Shown here: piece by piece, positions 46,768 through 55,418 of the stretch
Layout: each line of letters opens with the position of its first letter
How positions within the stretch are numbered: position 1 is the stretch's first letter
Assembly: GCA_034520625.1 (NCBI GenBank)
Contig: JAXHNI010000007.1
Coordinates: 124,001 to 188,000 of the forward strand
Reading direction: 5' to 3'
Origin: JAANXG01 sp034520625
GTDB taxonomy: Bacteria > Pseudomonadota > Gammaproteobacteria > Arenicellales > JAANXG01
Length of the DNA stretch: 64,000 nt
Translations under genes and position numbers: made by a program
Notes under the pieces: generated by a model
The model's input: only the letters and a program-made list of their open reading frames with translations
The model's database searches: none
What the model was told of the DNA's origin: nothing

Positions 46768-47005
46768 GCGACTGATTTCAAACCGCGCCGATATTCGGAC
46801 CGATGGCCGGTCCCCGCCAAAAACCGCATTAAAGCAGACAATTTACTACAAAACCACGTCAAACAGGGTTCCGGCGCGCGTTTTGCCCGCCCCGGCGCGC
46901 CTCGCGGGCGCCCTCCCCGGCCGCGGCGGGTGCGTGGAAGTACGTATATGCCGGAGCGGCCGCACCGCCCGACAATGATCAGCACCAAATACGGAGGACG
47001 AGCCA

Positions 47006-47767
47006 ATGAGACAGCCCAATGTGGTCCAGTTTCCGGAACGGGCGAACTGCTGCGCCGATTGTTCCAAGGTCGCCAACTGCCTGGGGCTGGGTCTGGACGG
47101 CGTTCAGGCGGGCTCTATCCTCGACATCGAAGTGCACACCCGTGTGGTCCATAAGAACGAGAAACTCGTCAATGACGGCGACCGATTCCATGCCCTGTAC
47201 GCGGTCCGGTCCGGAGCAATCAAGTGCTACAAAACGACCGAAACCGGCGAGGAACAGATTATCGACTTCTGCCTGCCCGGCGATATGATCGGCCTGGACG
47301 CCATCAATTCCGGATACTTCAATTGCCACGCCGCCGCCCTCGACACCAGCAGCATCTGCGCCCTGGAATTCAGCGAGATCGAGCGTCTTTGCGAAAAATC
47401 GCCGGCATTCAGGAGGGCGTTCTTCAAGCGCATGAGTGCCGGCATACTGCGCAACGAGAACTTCGTGGTCACCCTGGGGACGCGGGACGCCTACCAGCGC
47501 CTGGCGGCGTTTCTGATCGCGCTGACCGAGTACTACGGCGACCACGGCTATTCGAGGCTGGAGTTCGTGCTTCCCATGAGCCGCGCGGACATCGCCGACT
47601 ACCTGAACCTGGCGGTTGAAACCGTCAGCCGCCTGTTTTCGCGGCTGCAGTCGGAAAGCTGCGTCCAGGTGAACCGGAGCGCGGTCAGCGTTCTGGACCT
47701 GAACGGCCTGTACAACGCGGCGGGCATGCGCGCGCCCCGAAACCTGCACAGCGCCCGCGCGCAGTAA
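47006..47767 (+). CDS. fnr: FNR-type oxygen-sensing transcription regulator
   Basis: A 253-residue Crp/Fnr family protein. N-terminal C16-x2-C19-x5-C25 and a further Cys in TSSICALEF match the four [4Fe-4S] ligands of E. coli FNR (C20, C23, C29, C122). The effector domain has YAVRSGAIKCY, and the recognition helix VETVSRLFSRLQ contains the E-x2-SR pattern that reads TTGAT half-sites. It should dimerise and activate under low oxygen. It neighbours ccoI-ccoS, and an FNR-like box precedes hemN in this window, so both a regulator and a likely target are visible. Confidence 0.95.
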   Translation: MRQPNVVQFPERANCCADCSKVANCLGLGLDGVQAGSILDIEVHTRVVHKNEKLVNDGDRFHALYAVRSGAIKCYKTTETGEEQIIDFCLPGDMIGLDAINSGYFNCHAAALDTSSICALEFSEIERLCEKSPAFRRAFFKRMSAGILRNENFVVTLGTRDAYQRLAAFLIALTEYYGDHGYSRLEFVLPMSRADIADYLNLAVETVSRLFSRLQSESCVQVNRSAVSVLDLNGLYNAAGMRAPRNLHSARAQ

Positions 47768-48062
47768 TACGACACGCCGCTGATCCTGCGACTTTCGGAG
47801 TGCTTCCGAGCCTTCAGCTGCGGGGCCGCGCCCGCAGGCAGCGGGTCAATGCGAGGTCCGAACTCAAGGAATGGAGCCAGTGTCAGGGGCCATCCCCCAG
47901 GGCTGTCGAAAACAGGGATGTTTGAGCCAGAGCGTACACGGATGTATTCACAGCGACCCTGGGGGATGGCCCCTGGCACTGGCGGCCCCATCGTCCGGGG
48001 CCTGGAACCAGGCCCCTTTTTACGGACCGGTGAACGGTGCAATAACAGCGGCGGGGTGCAGT
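47766..48062. repeat. Family B composite repeat with nested family A palindrome
   Basis: This covers the gene-free stretch 47768-48130. The left flank (CTGCGACTTTCGGAGTGCTTCCGAGCC, split here for length) aligns with 2500-2540, and the right end TGAACGGTGCAATAACAGCG-GCGGGGTGCA aligns with 2747-2776. The copy is about 297 bp, almost the same as the 2481 copy and in the same outer orientation. The left end overlaps the fnr stop. Confidence 0.65.
47876..47983 (+). repeat. Family A palindromic repeat, copy 2
   Basis: Arms 47877-47902 and 47957-47982 (26 bp) pair with one difference, which would still be a G-U pair in RNA. The core 47903-47956 is 54 bp and differs at about three positions from the reverse complement of the 2618-2671 core. 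Base changes in one arm relative to the other copies are matched in the opposite arm. Confidence 0.85.
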
Positions 48063-48130
48063 AGAATGGGCACCGATTCGACCATTATGCCAATCGTCCC
48101 CGACGACGGGACCGGCGCCTGGAGTGACTG

Positions 48131-50578
48131 GTGACCGAATGCTTCCATTGCGGGCTGCCGACGCCGCGGGGCGTCGATCTTTCCGTAACAATAGACGGGG
48201 AGCCACGTCCCATGTGCTGTCACGGATGCCAGGCCGTGGCGCAGGCGATCCTGGACGCGGGTCATGGCGACTTCTACGAACGCCGCACCGCCCGGCCGCT
48301 GGCCCGGGCGGAACCGGTACCCGGGTCCGTCTTCCCGGCCACCGCCTATGACAATCCGGATGTGCAGGCGAAATTCGTTGACAGCAACGACGAAGGCACC
48401 TGCCGCGTGTCCCTTGTGGTGGACGGCATCACCTGTTCCGCCTGTGCCTGGTTGATCGAGCACCGGCTCCGGGAAACGCCCGGCGTCGTCGACGCCTATG
48501 TGAACTACAACACGCACCGGGCGGAACTGGCATGGCACCCGGAGCAGGTCCGGCTGAGCGAGATCCTCCAGCGGATCCGGACCATCGGTTACCGCGCCCT
48601 GCCCTTCGATCCAGCCATCCACCAGGACATCGCGCGCCGGGAGAACCGGGCATTCCTGCTGCGCATCGGGGTGACGGGCGCCTTGGGGATGCAGCTCATG
48701 ATGATTGCCACGGCGATGTACTTTGGTGACGGACATGGCATGGACGCGGGGCATCGCGAGCTGTTCCGCTGGCTGAGCCTGTTCCTGGCGATCCCGATTG
48801 TCGCCTACTGCGCCATGCCGTTTTTCCACGGCGCGCTTCGGGACCTGGGGAACCGGACGCTGGGCATGGACGTACCCGTGTCTTTGGGGCTGGGCATCGC
48901 GTTCGGCGGCAGCGTCTGGGCGACCTGGACCGGATCCGGATCGGTCTATTACGAATCCGTCGCAATGTTCGTGTTCCTGCTGCTGGGCGCGCGTTATCTC
49001 GAATCCAGGGCCCGGCATCGCAGCATCGCCACCATCGAGGCCATGAGCCTGTCCATGCCGGATCTCGCCGAGCGGCGCAACGACAGGGGCGACTGGGACC
49101 CGGTGCTCGCGTCGGAGCTGGTTACCGGCGACATCGTGCGCGTACAGCCCGGTTGCGCTTTTCCGGCGGACGGCACGGTCTCCGAAGGCGCCACGGCGGC
49201 CAACGAGTCGCTGCTCACCGGAGAGTCGACCCCCATCGAGAAAACCTCAGGCAGCGCTGTTCTCGCCGGGTCCACCAATATCGACCAGCCGGTTCTCATA
49301 CAGGTATCCCGCAGCCACGGCAATTCGACGGTGTCCCAGATCATCCGGCTCACCGACCGGGCCCAGGCCTACAAGCCCCGATTCGCGCTGCTCGCCGACC
49401 GGGCCGCCGCGTGGTTCATCGGCGGCGTGCTGCTCCTCGCCGCGGGCGCCGGGATTTACTGGTATACGCGGGGAGATCCGGAGTGGCTGGCCGTCGTCGT
49501 CTCGATCCTGGTGATAACCTGCCCGTGCGCGCTGTCACTGGCCACACCCGCGGCCCTGACCGCGGCGGTAAACACGCTGGCCGGCCGGTCCGTGGTACCC
49601 GTATCCGGAACGGCCCTGGAATCCCTGCCCCGGATCGACACCATGATGCTGGACAAGACCGGCACGCTCACGGAGGGCAGGCTCAGCGTGGGCGAGATTG
49701 TCCGGCACAGCGACGCCACGGAAGAAGAGATTCTCCGGATAGCCGCATCCCTGAACCAGTCATCGGGCCATCCTGTGGCACGGGCAATCAGGGAACGATG
49801 GGACCAGCCGGTCCTGCCGGTATCCGAGGGCCACCATGAGGCCGGCGGAGTCAGCGGCGTGGTGGCGGGCACCCGGTACTACATCGGCAACGCAACCTAT
49901 ATCCGGAATCGTACCCGCAACAGCCCGGAAGCGCCGGGAGCCAGAACCTGCGCCTGGCTGACGACACGCGGCCGGATTGTCGCCCGTATGGATCTGAGGG
50001 ACCGGGTGCGGCCGGACGCCCGGACCATGCTGGAGTCCCTTCGCGAGGCCGGGATCCAGGTCCGCTTGTGCTCGGGCGACCATTCGGAAGCCGTCCGGGC
50101 GCTGGCCAGGCAACTGGGCATTGCCGACTGGCAGGGGGGCATGACGCCGGGCGACAAGCTCGAGGTCCTGCGCACGCTGCAGGAGCAGGGCCGCGTGGTG
50201 GCAGCCGTCGGAGACGGGTCCAACGATGCGCCGTTCCTGTCCGCCGCCGATGTATCCATCGCCATGGCGGGCGGCGCCGATCTGGCGCGTGTGAACGCCG
50301 ACATGGTGTTGATATCCGATGCCCTGGACGCCATTCCGGAGGCGCTGCGCATCGGCCGGCGCACCAAGTCCATCATACGCCAGAACATTACCTGGGCGAT
50401 TGGCTACAACCTGCTTGCACTCCCGGCCGCCGCCATGGGCGCGGTGCCACCGTGGGCGGCGGCACTGGGCATGTCGGCAAGCTCGCTCATCGTGGTTGCC
50501 AACGCCCTGAGACTGCACCTTGAGACGCCGAGCGAGGCGCGGTTACCGCAGCCCACCCTGGCAACGGTCCCCGGCTGA
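48131..50578 (+). CDS. ccoI: Copper-type P1B ATPase CcoI (FixI) for cbb3 oxidase assembly
   Basis: An 815-residue heavy-metal P-type ATPase. The N-terminus has a Cys-rich CFHCG...MCCHGC segment typical of CcoI, then an HMA domain with GITCSACAW (about 101). In the membrane is the CPC copper motif (ITCPCALSLATP), then the phosphorylation loop DKTGTLT and the hinge GDGSNDAPF. It supplies copper for cytochrome cbb3 oxidase. GTG 48131 has GGAG six bases upstream. ccoS begins one base after its stop. The structural genes ccoO-Q-P are at the right end of the window. Confidence 0.93.
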   Translation: MTECFHCGLPTPRGVDLSVTIDGEPRPMCCHGCQAVAQAILDAGHGDFYERRTARPLARAEPVPGSVFPATAYDNPDVQAKFVDSNDEGTCRVSLVVDGITCSACAWLIEHRLRETPGVVDAYVNYNTHRAELAWHPEQVRLSEILQRIRTIGYRALPFDPAIHQDIARRENRAFLLRIGVTGALGMQLMMIATAMYFGDGHGMDAGHRELFRWLSLFLAIPIVAYCAMPFFHGALRDLGNRTLGMDVPVSLGLGIAFGGSVWATWTGSGSVYYESVAMFVFLLLGARYLESRARHRSIATIEAMSLSMPDLAERRNDRGDWDPVLASELVTGDIVRVQPGCAFPADGTVSEGATAANESLLTGESTPIEKTSGSAVLAGSTNIDQPVLIQVSRSHGNSTVSQIIRLTDRAQAYKPRFALLADRAAAWFIGGVLLLAAGAGIYWYTRGDPEWLAVVVSILVITCPCALSLATPAALTAAVNTLAGRSVVPVSGTALESLPRIDTMMLDKTGTLTEGRLSVGEIVRHSDATEEEILRIAASLNQSSGHPVARAIRERWDQPVLPVSEGHHEAGGVSGVVAGTRYYIGNATYIRNRTRNSPEAPGARTCAWLTTRGRIVARMDLRDRVRPDARTMLESLREAGIQVRLCSGDHSEAVRALARQLGIADWQGGMTPGDKLEVLRTLQEQGRVVAAVGDGSNDAPFLSAADVSIAMAGGADLARVNADMVLISDALDAIPEALRIGRRTKSIIRQNITWAIGYNLLALPAAAMGAVPPWAAALGMSASSLIVVANALRLHLETPSEARLPQPTLATVPG

Positions 50579-50579
50579 C

Positions 50580-50798
50580 ATGGAGATCATCTACATTCTG
50601 ATTCCACTCTCCCTGGTCCTGGTCGCCGTTATAGTCGGGTTCGTCATCTGGGCAGTCAGAAGCGGGCAGTTCGAAGACCTGGAACGTCCTGCGTACCGAA
50701 TCCTCGACGATGACGACACCATGGAAGCCAACCGCTCTTCCATGACGGGCGGCAGGCGCGACGGCAAATCGCGACACAACCGTTCCGTCGGCCCCTGA
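50580..50798 (+). CDS. ccoS: cbb3 oxidase maturation protein CcoS
   Basis: A 72-residue protein with a single transmembrane helix (IYILIPLSLVLVAVIVGFVIWAV) followed by SGQFEDLERPAYRILDDDD, the CcoS hallmark. It is needed for cofactor insertion into cytochrome cbb3 oxidase. ATG 50580 starts one base after the ccoI stop codon, so the two are translationally coupled. Earlier in-frame starts lie inside ccoI and are not used. Confidence 0.92.
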   Translation: MEIIYILIPLSLVLVAVIVGFVIWAVRSGQFEDLERPAYRILDDDDTMEANRSSMTGGRRDGKSRHNRSVGP

Positions 50799-50857
50799 TC
50801 CCGCATTCGCGGATTCCGGCGCTGCAGCATGATCGGCTCCCGTCAACCATGGGGACT

Positions 50858-50885
50858 TTGACGCACCGCGCGGAAACACGATAAT
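50858..50885 (+). promoter_or_regulatory. Sigma-70-type promoter for fixL-fixJ
   Basis: TTGACG (50858-50863), a 16-bp spacer and GATAAT (50880-50885), 35 bp before the fixL start. Both hexamers differ by only one base from consensus. This suggests fixLJ is transcribed separately from ccoIS. No FNR box was seen in this leader. Confidence 0.6.
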
Positions 50886-50920
50886 GGCCGGCATGACGAA
50901 CCGGGGACCTGCTCACGACA

Positions 50921-52483
50921 ATGGGCACTTCGCGCATGAGCAACACTGATCAATCATCGGCGTCGAGCGGAGATTCAGATAGACTGCAGGCGGAGATCCT
51001 CACCTGCCACGCCGACATGGATGCGGTTTTCGACCTTTTCCCCGACGAGCGCACCGTCCTCGTGGAGCTGGACGGCGACCACAGGATAGTCCGCTGCAAC
51101 CGGGGCTACGCGGCGGCCGCCGGCCGGGCGCCCGGCGACCTGGCGGGCGCCCGGCCCACGCAGCTCTTCACCATCCGTTTTCCGGTAGGAGCGCAGCCGG
51201 ACGATGCCGCGGCCTCGCCGTCATACCCCTACGTTGCACGGGAGAAATGGTTCTCCAGGCAAGGCGGGCACTGCGTCGTGACATGGCTCAAACTGTGGAC
51301 GTGCCACGATACGGATCACAGACGCTACCTGAAGCTAGGCGTGTATCCGGATGAGGAGCAGGACGATGACGGGGGAAACATGGAAAGCCGCGTGCAGCTT
51401 CAGGCGTTTCTCCATGCGGCGCCGGATGCCATCATTACCATCGATGACAACGGCCGTATCATAGCCACCAACCCCGCCACCGAGGAACTGTTCGGTTATC
51501 GCCAGCACGAGATGAAGGGCCGCAACGTCTCCATGCTGATGCCAAGCCCGGACAGCGAGCGCCACGATGGATATCTCAGGCATTATCTTGAAACCGGCGA
51601 AGCCCGGATCATCGGAAGCGGCCGGGAGATCACGGCACGGCGCAGGAACGGCGACACGTTCCCGGCACGCCTGTCCGTGAGCGAGTTTGCGGTAAACGGC
51701 AACAGGTACTTTACTGGAATGCTGCACGACATCACCACCAGGATCGAGGCGGAGGAGAAACTGCGGGTAATGTTCGCCGAGCACGCCCATGCGTCCCGCG
51801 TGGTGGCGCTGGGCGAAATGGCGTCGAGCATCGCCCACGAGGTCAATCAACCCCTCACAGCCATTGTCAGCTACGCGGACGCCTCCCGCAGGCTCGTCGA
51901 AACGGGCAACAAAGACACCGACGCCCTGAGCCATGCCCTGCACCGGATATCCGACCAGGGGCAGCGCGCCGGGGCGATCATCCGCCGGCTGCGGGAGTTC
52001 GTGAAAAAGAAGGAGCCCCGGCGCAGCTCGGTTGAAATAAACGAACTGATCAACGCGGCCGTGGAGTTGACCGCGCACGATGTAGAGCGTTACGGCATCG
52101 CCCTGGAATTCGACCTCGAACCGGAGTCACTCATCGCCATAGTGGATCGACTTCAACTGGAGCAGGTTATACTGAATCTCGTGCGTAACAGCATCGACGC
52201 CATCAACGACGGAGAGCAGCGAAATGGACGGATACGAATAGGCAGCCGCGCAACCGACACACATATCAGAATCTCGGTATCCGACAACGGGGCGGGCATA
52301 AAAGCGTCGGAACGTGCGAGTATTTTCGAGCCGTTCTACACCACCAAGGAAAAAGGCACCGGGCTCGGCCTGTCAATAAGCCGGTCGATTGCCGAGGCCC
52401 ACGGCGGAACCCTGAACCTGGAACCCAACCCGGACCAAGGGGTCACATTCACAATCGTTCTTCCAATGTCCTGCCATGAATGA
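50921..52483 (+). CDS. fixL: FixL-type haem-PAS oxygen-sensor histidine kinase
   Basis: A 520-residue kinase. A first PAS-like region spans about 35-145. The second PAS (about 155-275) carries the FixL haem pocket: SERHDGYLRHY, where His215 aligns with the haem ligand His200 of Bradyrhizobium FixL, and IIGSGR, where Arg235 aligns with the oxygen-signalling Arg220. His221 replaces the second pocket Arg (Arg206). Then follow a dimerisation helix with phospho-acceptor His306 in SIAHEVNQPL and an ATPase domain (NLVRNSIDAI, DNGAGI, GTGLGLSIS). No transmembrane helices are seen, so it is soluble. ATG 50936 is an alternative start. It overlaps fixJ by 8 bp. Confidence 0.93.
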   Translation: MGTSRMSNTDQSSASSGDSDRLQAEILTCHADMDAVFDLFPDERTVLVELDGDHRIVRCNRGYAAAAGRAPGDLAGARPTQLFTIRFPVGAQPDDAAASPSYPYVAREKWFSRQGGHCVVTWLKLWTCHDTDHRRYLKLGVYPDEEQDDDGGNMESRVQLQAFLHAAPDAIITIDDNGRIIATNPATEELFGYRQHEMKGRNVSMLMPSPDSERHDGYLRHYLETGEARIIGSGREITARRRNGDTFPARLSVSEFAVNGNRYFTGMLHDITTRIEAEEKLRVMFAEHAHASRVVALGEMASSIAHEVNQPLTAIVSYADASRRLVETGNKDTDALSHALHRISDQGQRAGAIIRRLREFVKKKEPRRSSVEINELINAAVELTAHDVERYGIALEFDLEPESLIAIVDRLQLEQVILNLVRNSIDAINDGEQRNGRIRIGSRATDTHIRISVSDNGAGIKASERASIFEPFYTTKEKGTGLGLSISRSIAEAHGGTLNLEPNPDQGVTFTIVLPMSCHE

Positions 52484-53114
52484 GGCCGCAAGCACCGTTT
52501 TCATTATCGACGACGATGAAGCGATTCGGGGTGGATTGTCGATGCTGCTGGCCGGATACGGATACTTGGTGGAATGCTTCTGTTCCGCGGACGCGTTTCT
52601 GGGCCGCTGCGATCAACCACTGCCGGAAAGCTGCATGGCCATACTCGATCTCAGTATGCCGGGCATGAACGGGCTGGAGCTGCAGGAGGAGATGAACCGC
52701 CGGCACATCAGGGTGCCAACGGTGTTTCTGAGCGGTGAAGGCGACATTCCCGCAGCCGTGAATGCCGTGCGCCACGGGGCCGTCGACTTCGTTGAAAAAC
52801 CGGTGGATACCGACCTGCTGGTGGACAGGATCGAAGCAGCGCTCAGGCAGCAACTCGAAGAGAGCGAGAATGACGTCGGTGTCCACGAAACCCGCAGTTG
52901 CCTCGACACCCTGACTGAACGGGAGCGCGAGGTGCTGGAGAACCTGGCCGGCGGCAAGATCAGCAAGGTGATTGCGCATGACCTTGGAATCAGTGAACGC
53001 ACCGTCGAGCTTCACCGGTCCCGGATACTCAAGAAGATGGGTGCCCGCAATACCACGGAGCTGCTGAATCAGGTCATCCCGGTCCTGCTGCCGAAGAGAT
53101 TCATCGGCAAGTGA
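52476..53114 (+). CDS. fixJ: FixJ-type response regulator
   Basis: A 212-residue two-domain regulator. The receiver (about 6-125) has acidic pocket DDD (12-14), phospho-acceptor Asp58 in AILDLSMPG, FLSGEGD with Ser at the Thr position, and Lys in VEKPVD. The LuxR-type DNA-binding domain (about 145-205) has LTEREREVLENLAGGKISK and ERTVELHRSRILKKM. It is the partner of FixL, as shown by the 8-bp overlap. In rhizobia FixJ activates fixK and cbb3 genes; here the cbb3 cluster is about 7-11 kb away and is a likely target by inference. Confidence 0.93.
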   Translation: MNEAASTVFIIDDDEAIRGGLSMLLAGYGYLVECFCSADAFLGRCDQPLPESCMAILDLSMPGMNGLELQEEMNRRHIRVPTVFLSGEGDIPAAVNAVRHGAVDFVEKPVDTDLLVDRIEAALRQQLEESENDVGVHETRSCLDTLTEREREVLENLAGGKISKVIAHDLGISERTVELHRSRILKKMGARNTTELLNQVIPVLLPKRFIGK

Positions 53115-53123
53115 TTTGCATCA

Positions 53124-53630
53124 ATGTCCGTGAATGCCAAAAGTGATGATATTCGCTGCACCATCGAGCGGCCCATCACGGAGCCTGTCCCATTGAATCA
53201 ATTCGATCCGAATCCACGAAACCCGCCGGCGGCCATTGTCGCCGACGACCTGCCCCTGCGCTCGTCGATCCGGATGCTGTTGACCGTCGCGGGCATGGAA
53301 GTGCGCGAGTACCGGACGGCAGGAGAATACCTGGCGTCCCGTTTCCGGCCGCACCACTGCGTGATCGTCGACTGCCCGTTGGCCGGTATCCCGGATCACC
53401 GGCTGTGCAGGGCGCTCGTCAGGCGCAGACACCCCGTTCCGGTTGTCCTGTTGACGGATTTTCCGGACATATTCCACTTTGCCGCCATCGACCGCTCGGA
53501 TATCCGTATCCTGCACAAGCCGTTCCAGGGCGACCTCCTTATCGCTACGATCAAGGCCCTGACCGGCGCGGTACCGGAAGACGGGTCCGGGCCGCGTGCA
53601 CAGCGGCACCCCCGCCGGTCCGCCCACTGA
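53124..53630 (+). CDS. Stand-alone receiver-domain protein
   Basis: A 168-residue protein with a single receiver domain (about 36-150) preceded by a Pro/Asn-rich tail and no output domain. All key residues are present: Asp41/Asp42, phospho-acceptor Asp83 in VIVDCPLAG, Thr111 in LLTD and Lys132 in LHKPFQ. It resembles the receiver half of FixJ. It starts nine bases after the fixJ stop and overlaps the CBS/DUF294 gene by 35 bp, so all are probably one operon. It could be a phosphate sink, a second FixL target or a regulator of the CBS/DUF294 protein. I know of no named family member. Confidence 0.75.
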   Translation: MSVNAKSDDIRCTIERPITEPVPLNQFDPNPRNPPAAIVADDLPLRSSIRMLLTVAGMEVREYRTAGEYLASRFRPHHCVIVDCPLAGIPDHRLCRALVRRRHPVPVVLLTDFPDIFHFAAIDRSDIRILHKPFQGDLLIATIKALTGAVPEDGSGPRAQRHPRRSAH

Positions 53631-55095
53631 CACCGTGCCCGCCCGCACAGAAGTATTCATCAAGCTCGTCAGGGACCACATGGGCCCACCACCCGTTGTC
53701 GTTGGCGGCGACACGAACTGCGCGGACCTGGTCGACAGAATCCGGTCCCGGCAAACCAGCGGCGCGGTGATCGTCGACGGAAGCGCGGCGCTCGCCGGTA
53801 TCGTTACCGAGCAGGACATCTGCCGGAAAATCGCCTACCAGGTTTCGGGGGAAACTCCGGTGTGCGACGTCATGTCGCATCCCGTGTGGACCGTGAATGC
53901 CGACGACCGCCTGTTCCAGGCCATCGGCACCATGCGGCGCCGGGGCCTGCGCCATATGCCGGTTGTCCAGTCCGGCTCCGGGCGGATAGTGGGCATACTC
54001 GAGCTCGAGTCGGCGTTGTCCGTTGCGGCTGCCCAGATGGTGGACCAGATCGATCTTCTGACCCATGCCGCCACGCTTCCGGACATGGAGCAGGCCAAGC
54101 GCGCCCAGGCGTCGGTGGCGGAACAGCTGTTCGAGGATTCAACCGCCGCGCCGGATGTGCAGAAATTCATCACCGGCATCAACAACGACCTGTACAGGCG
54201 AATCGTCGACCTGTGTCTGCACGAAATGGCGAACTCCAGCTGGGGCCCGCCGCCGGTGAAGTTCGACGTCGTCGTCATGGGTTCGGGCGGACGCGGAGAA
54301 AGCTTTTTGTACCCGGACCAGGACAACGGCTTCATCATCGAGGATTATCCCGACGCGTCTCACCGGGATATCGACCCCTGGTTCATCGAACTGGCACGGC
54401 GCATGACCGACGGTCTCGATCAGGTGGGGTTTCCCGATTGCAACGGATACGTAATGGCGACCAATCCCTTGTGGCGCAAGTCCATATCCCAATGGAAACT
54501 GCAGATTGAGCGCTGGGTCGGCAAGGGCGCCGGCACGGTGCTGCGGCTGGCGGACATATTCTTCGACTTCACTGATGTGCACGGCGACGGCACGATGACC
54601 GACGAGCTGAGGAAGCACGTGACGGCGACCGCGCACAGGCCGTTTTTCCTCAGGGAGATGTATGAGCTCGATTCCGACCACGATGTTGCGCTCGGACCGT
54701 TCAGCCGGCTGCTGGTGGACCGCGAAGCAGGCCCGAACAAGGGCAAGTTGAATCTCAAGCTGACCGGCACACTTCCGCTGGTGGGCGCAGCTCGTATCGG
54801 CGCGCTGGCAAACCGAATCCCGGAAGTCGCGACGATGGCGCGCATCGACGCCCTGCATGACAAGGGGGTCCTGTCGGGGGATGAGCGCGACTATCTCGCC
54901 GGCGCGTTCAACCATATCACCAACCTTGTGCTCCGCCAGCAGCTCCGCGACTTCAAGGCCGGGCGAAAGATCGGCAACCATGTCGCCCCCGAAGACATCA
55001 CAGAACGGGAGCGGGACATGCTGGTGGACGGCTTAAAGGCCATCAGGCGGTTCAGGAAGCGCATCCGCATGGAACTGACCGGCGACCTGTTCTGA
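53596..55095 (+). CDS. CBS-pair / DUF294 nucleotidyltransferase-like signalling protein
   Basis: A 499-residue paralogue of the 8819-10681 product without the cNMP-binding domain. A CBS pair (about 25-145, IVTEQDICRKI; GIVG-like VGILELESAL) precedes the DUF294 core GSGGRGESFLYPDQDNGF (about 235) and the DUF294 C-terminal domain. The frame begins with GTG 53596 inside the receiver gene; GTG 53635, four bases after that gene's stop, is an alternative. Operon position after fixL-fixJ-receiver links it to oxygen signalling. Function and substrate are unknown. Confidence 0.85.
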   Translation: MHSGTPAGPPTDTVPARTEVFIKLVRDHMGPPPVVVGGDTNCADLVDRIRSRQTSGAVIVDGSAALAGIVTEQDICRKIAYQVSGETPVCDVMSHPVWTVNADDRLFQAIGTMRRRGLRHMPVVQSGSGRIVGILELESALSVAAAQMVDQIDLLTHAATLPDMEQAKRAQASVAEQLFEDSTAAPDVQKFITGINNDLYRRIVDLCLHEMANSSWGPPPVKFDVVVMGSGGRGESFLYPDQDNGFIIEDYPDASHRDIDPWFIELARRMTDGLDQVGFPDCNGYVMATNPLWRKSISQWKLQIERWVGKGAGTVLRLADIFFDFTDVHGDGTMTDELRKHVTATAHRPFFLREMYELDSDHDVALGPFSRLLVDREAGPNKGKLNLKLTGTLPLVGAARIGALANRIPEVATMARIDALHDKGVLSGDERDYLAGAFNHITNLVLRQQLRDFKAGRKIGNHVAPEDITERERDMLVDGLKAIRRFRKRIRMELTGDLF

Positions 55096-55165
55096 GCCCC
55101 GTCCTGGTGTTTGCGTTCATGCGGACCGTCACATCCAGTCCGGAACCTGGCGGTGGCGCCACACC

Positions 55166-55365
55166 GGGCTAATGTACCCCGCCACAGATATGGCACCATT
55201 CAGCCGCGAGCGGGCATTGATCCGGTTTCAAGGCCTGCACCATCGGCCAGGGAGGCCAGTGCCGGGGGCCATCCCCCAGGGCTGTCGAAAACAGGGATGT
55301 TTGAGCCAGAGCGTACAGGGATGTATTTACAACGGCCCTGGGGGATGGCCCCCGGCACTGGCCTC
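55166..55365. repeat. Family B repeat end followed by family A palindrome
   Basis: GCTAATGTACCCCGCCACAG and then ATATGGCACCATTCAG form an inverted B end (compare 59283-59312). It is joined through about 50 bp to the third family A palindrome. This accounts for most of the gene-free 55096-55418 between the CBS/DUF294 gene and the convergent exonuclease gene. The opposite B end was not clearly found. Confidence 0.55.
55252..55365 (+). repeat. Family A palindromic repeat, copy 3
   Basis: Arms 55256-55281 and 55336-55361 are perfect reverse complements and the pairing extends four bases further out (GAGG/CCTC). The 54-bp core (55282-55335) is in the same orientation as copy 2 and opposite to copy 1. 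Located between two convergent genes, it could terminate both. Confidence 0.87.
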
Positions 55366-55418
55366 AATCCCCGGCACGGTATCGCACCTGCCACGAACCG
55401 TTGGCTGCGTCGCGCCGC

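Noticed and set aside
47876..47983. Short protein reading through the family A palindrome (frames resembling PQGRCEYIRVRSGSN)
   Set aside because: The same peptide-like string appears wherever the repeat occurs and depends on the repeat, not on codon selection or start sites.
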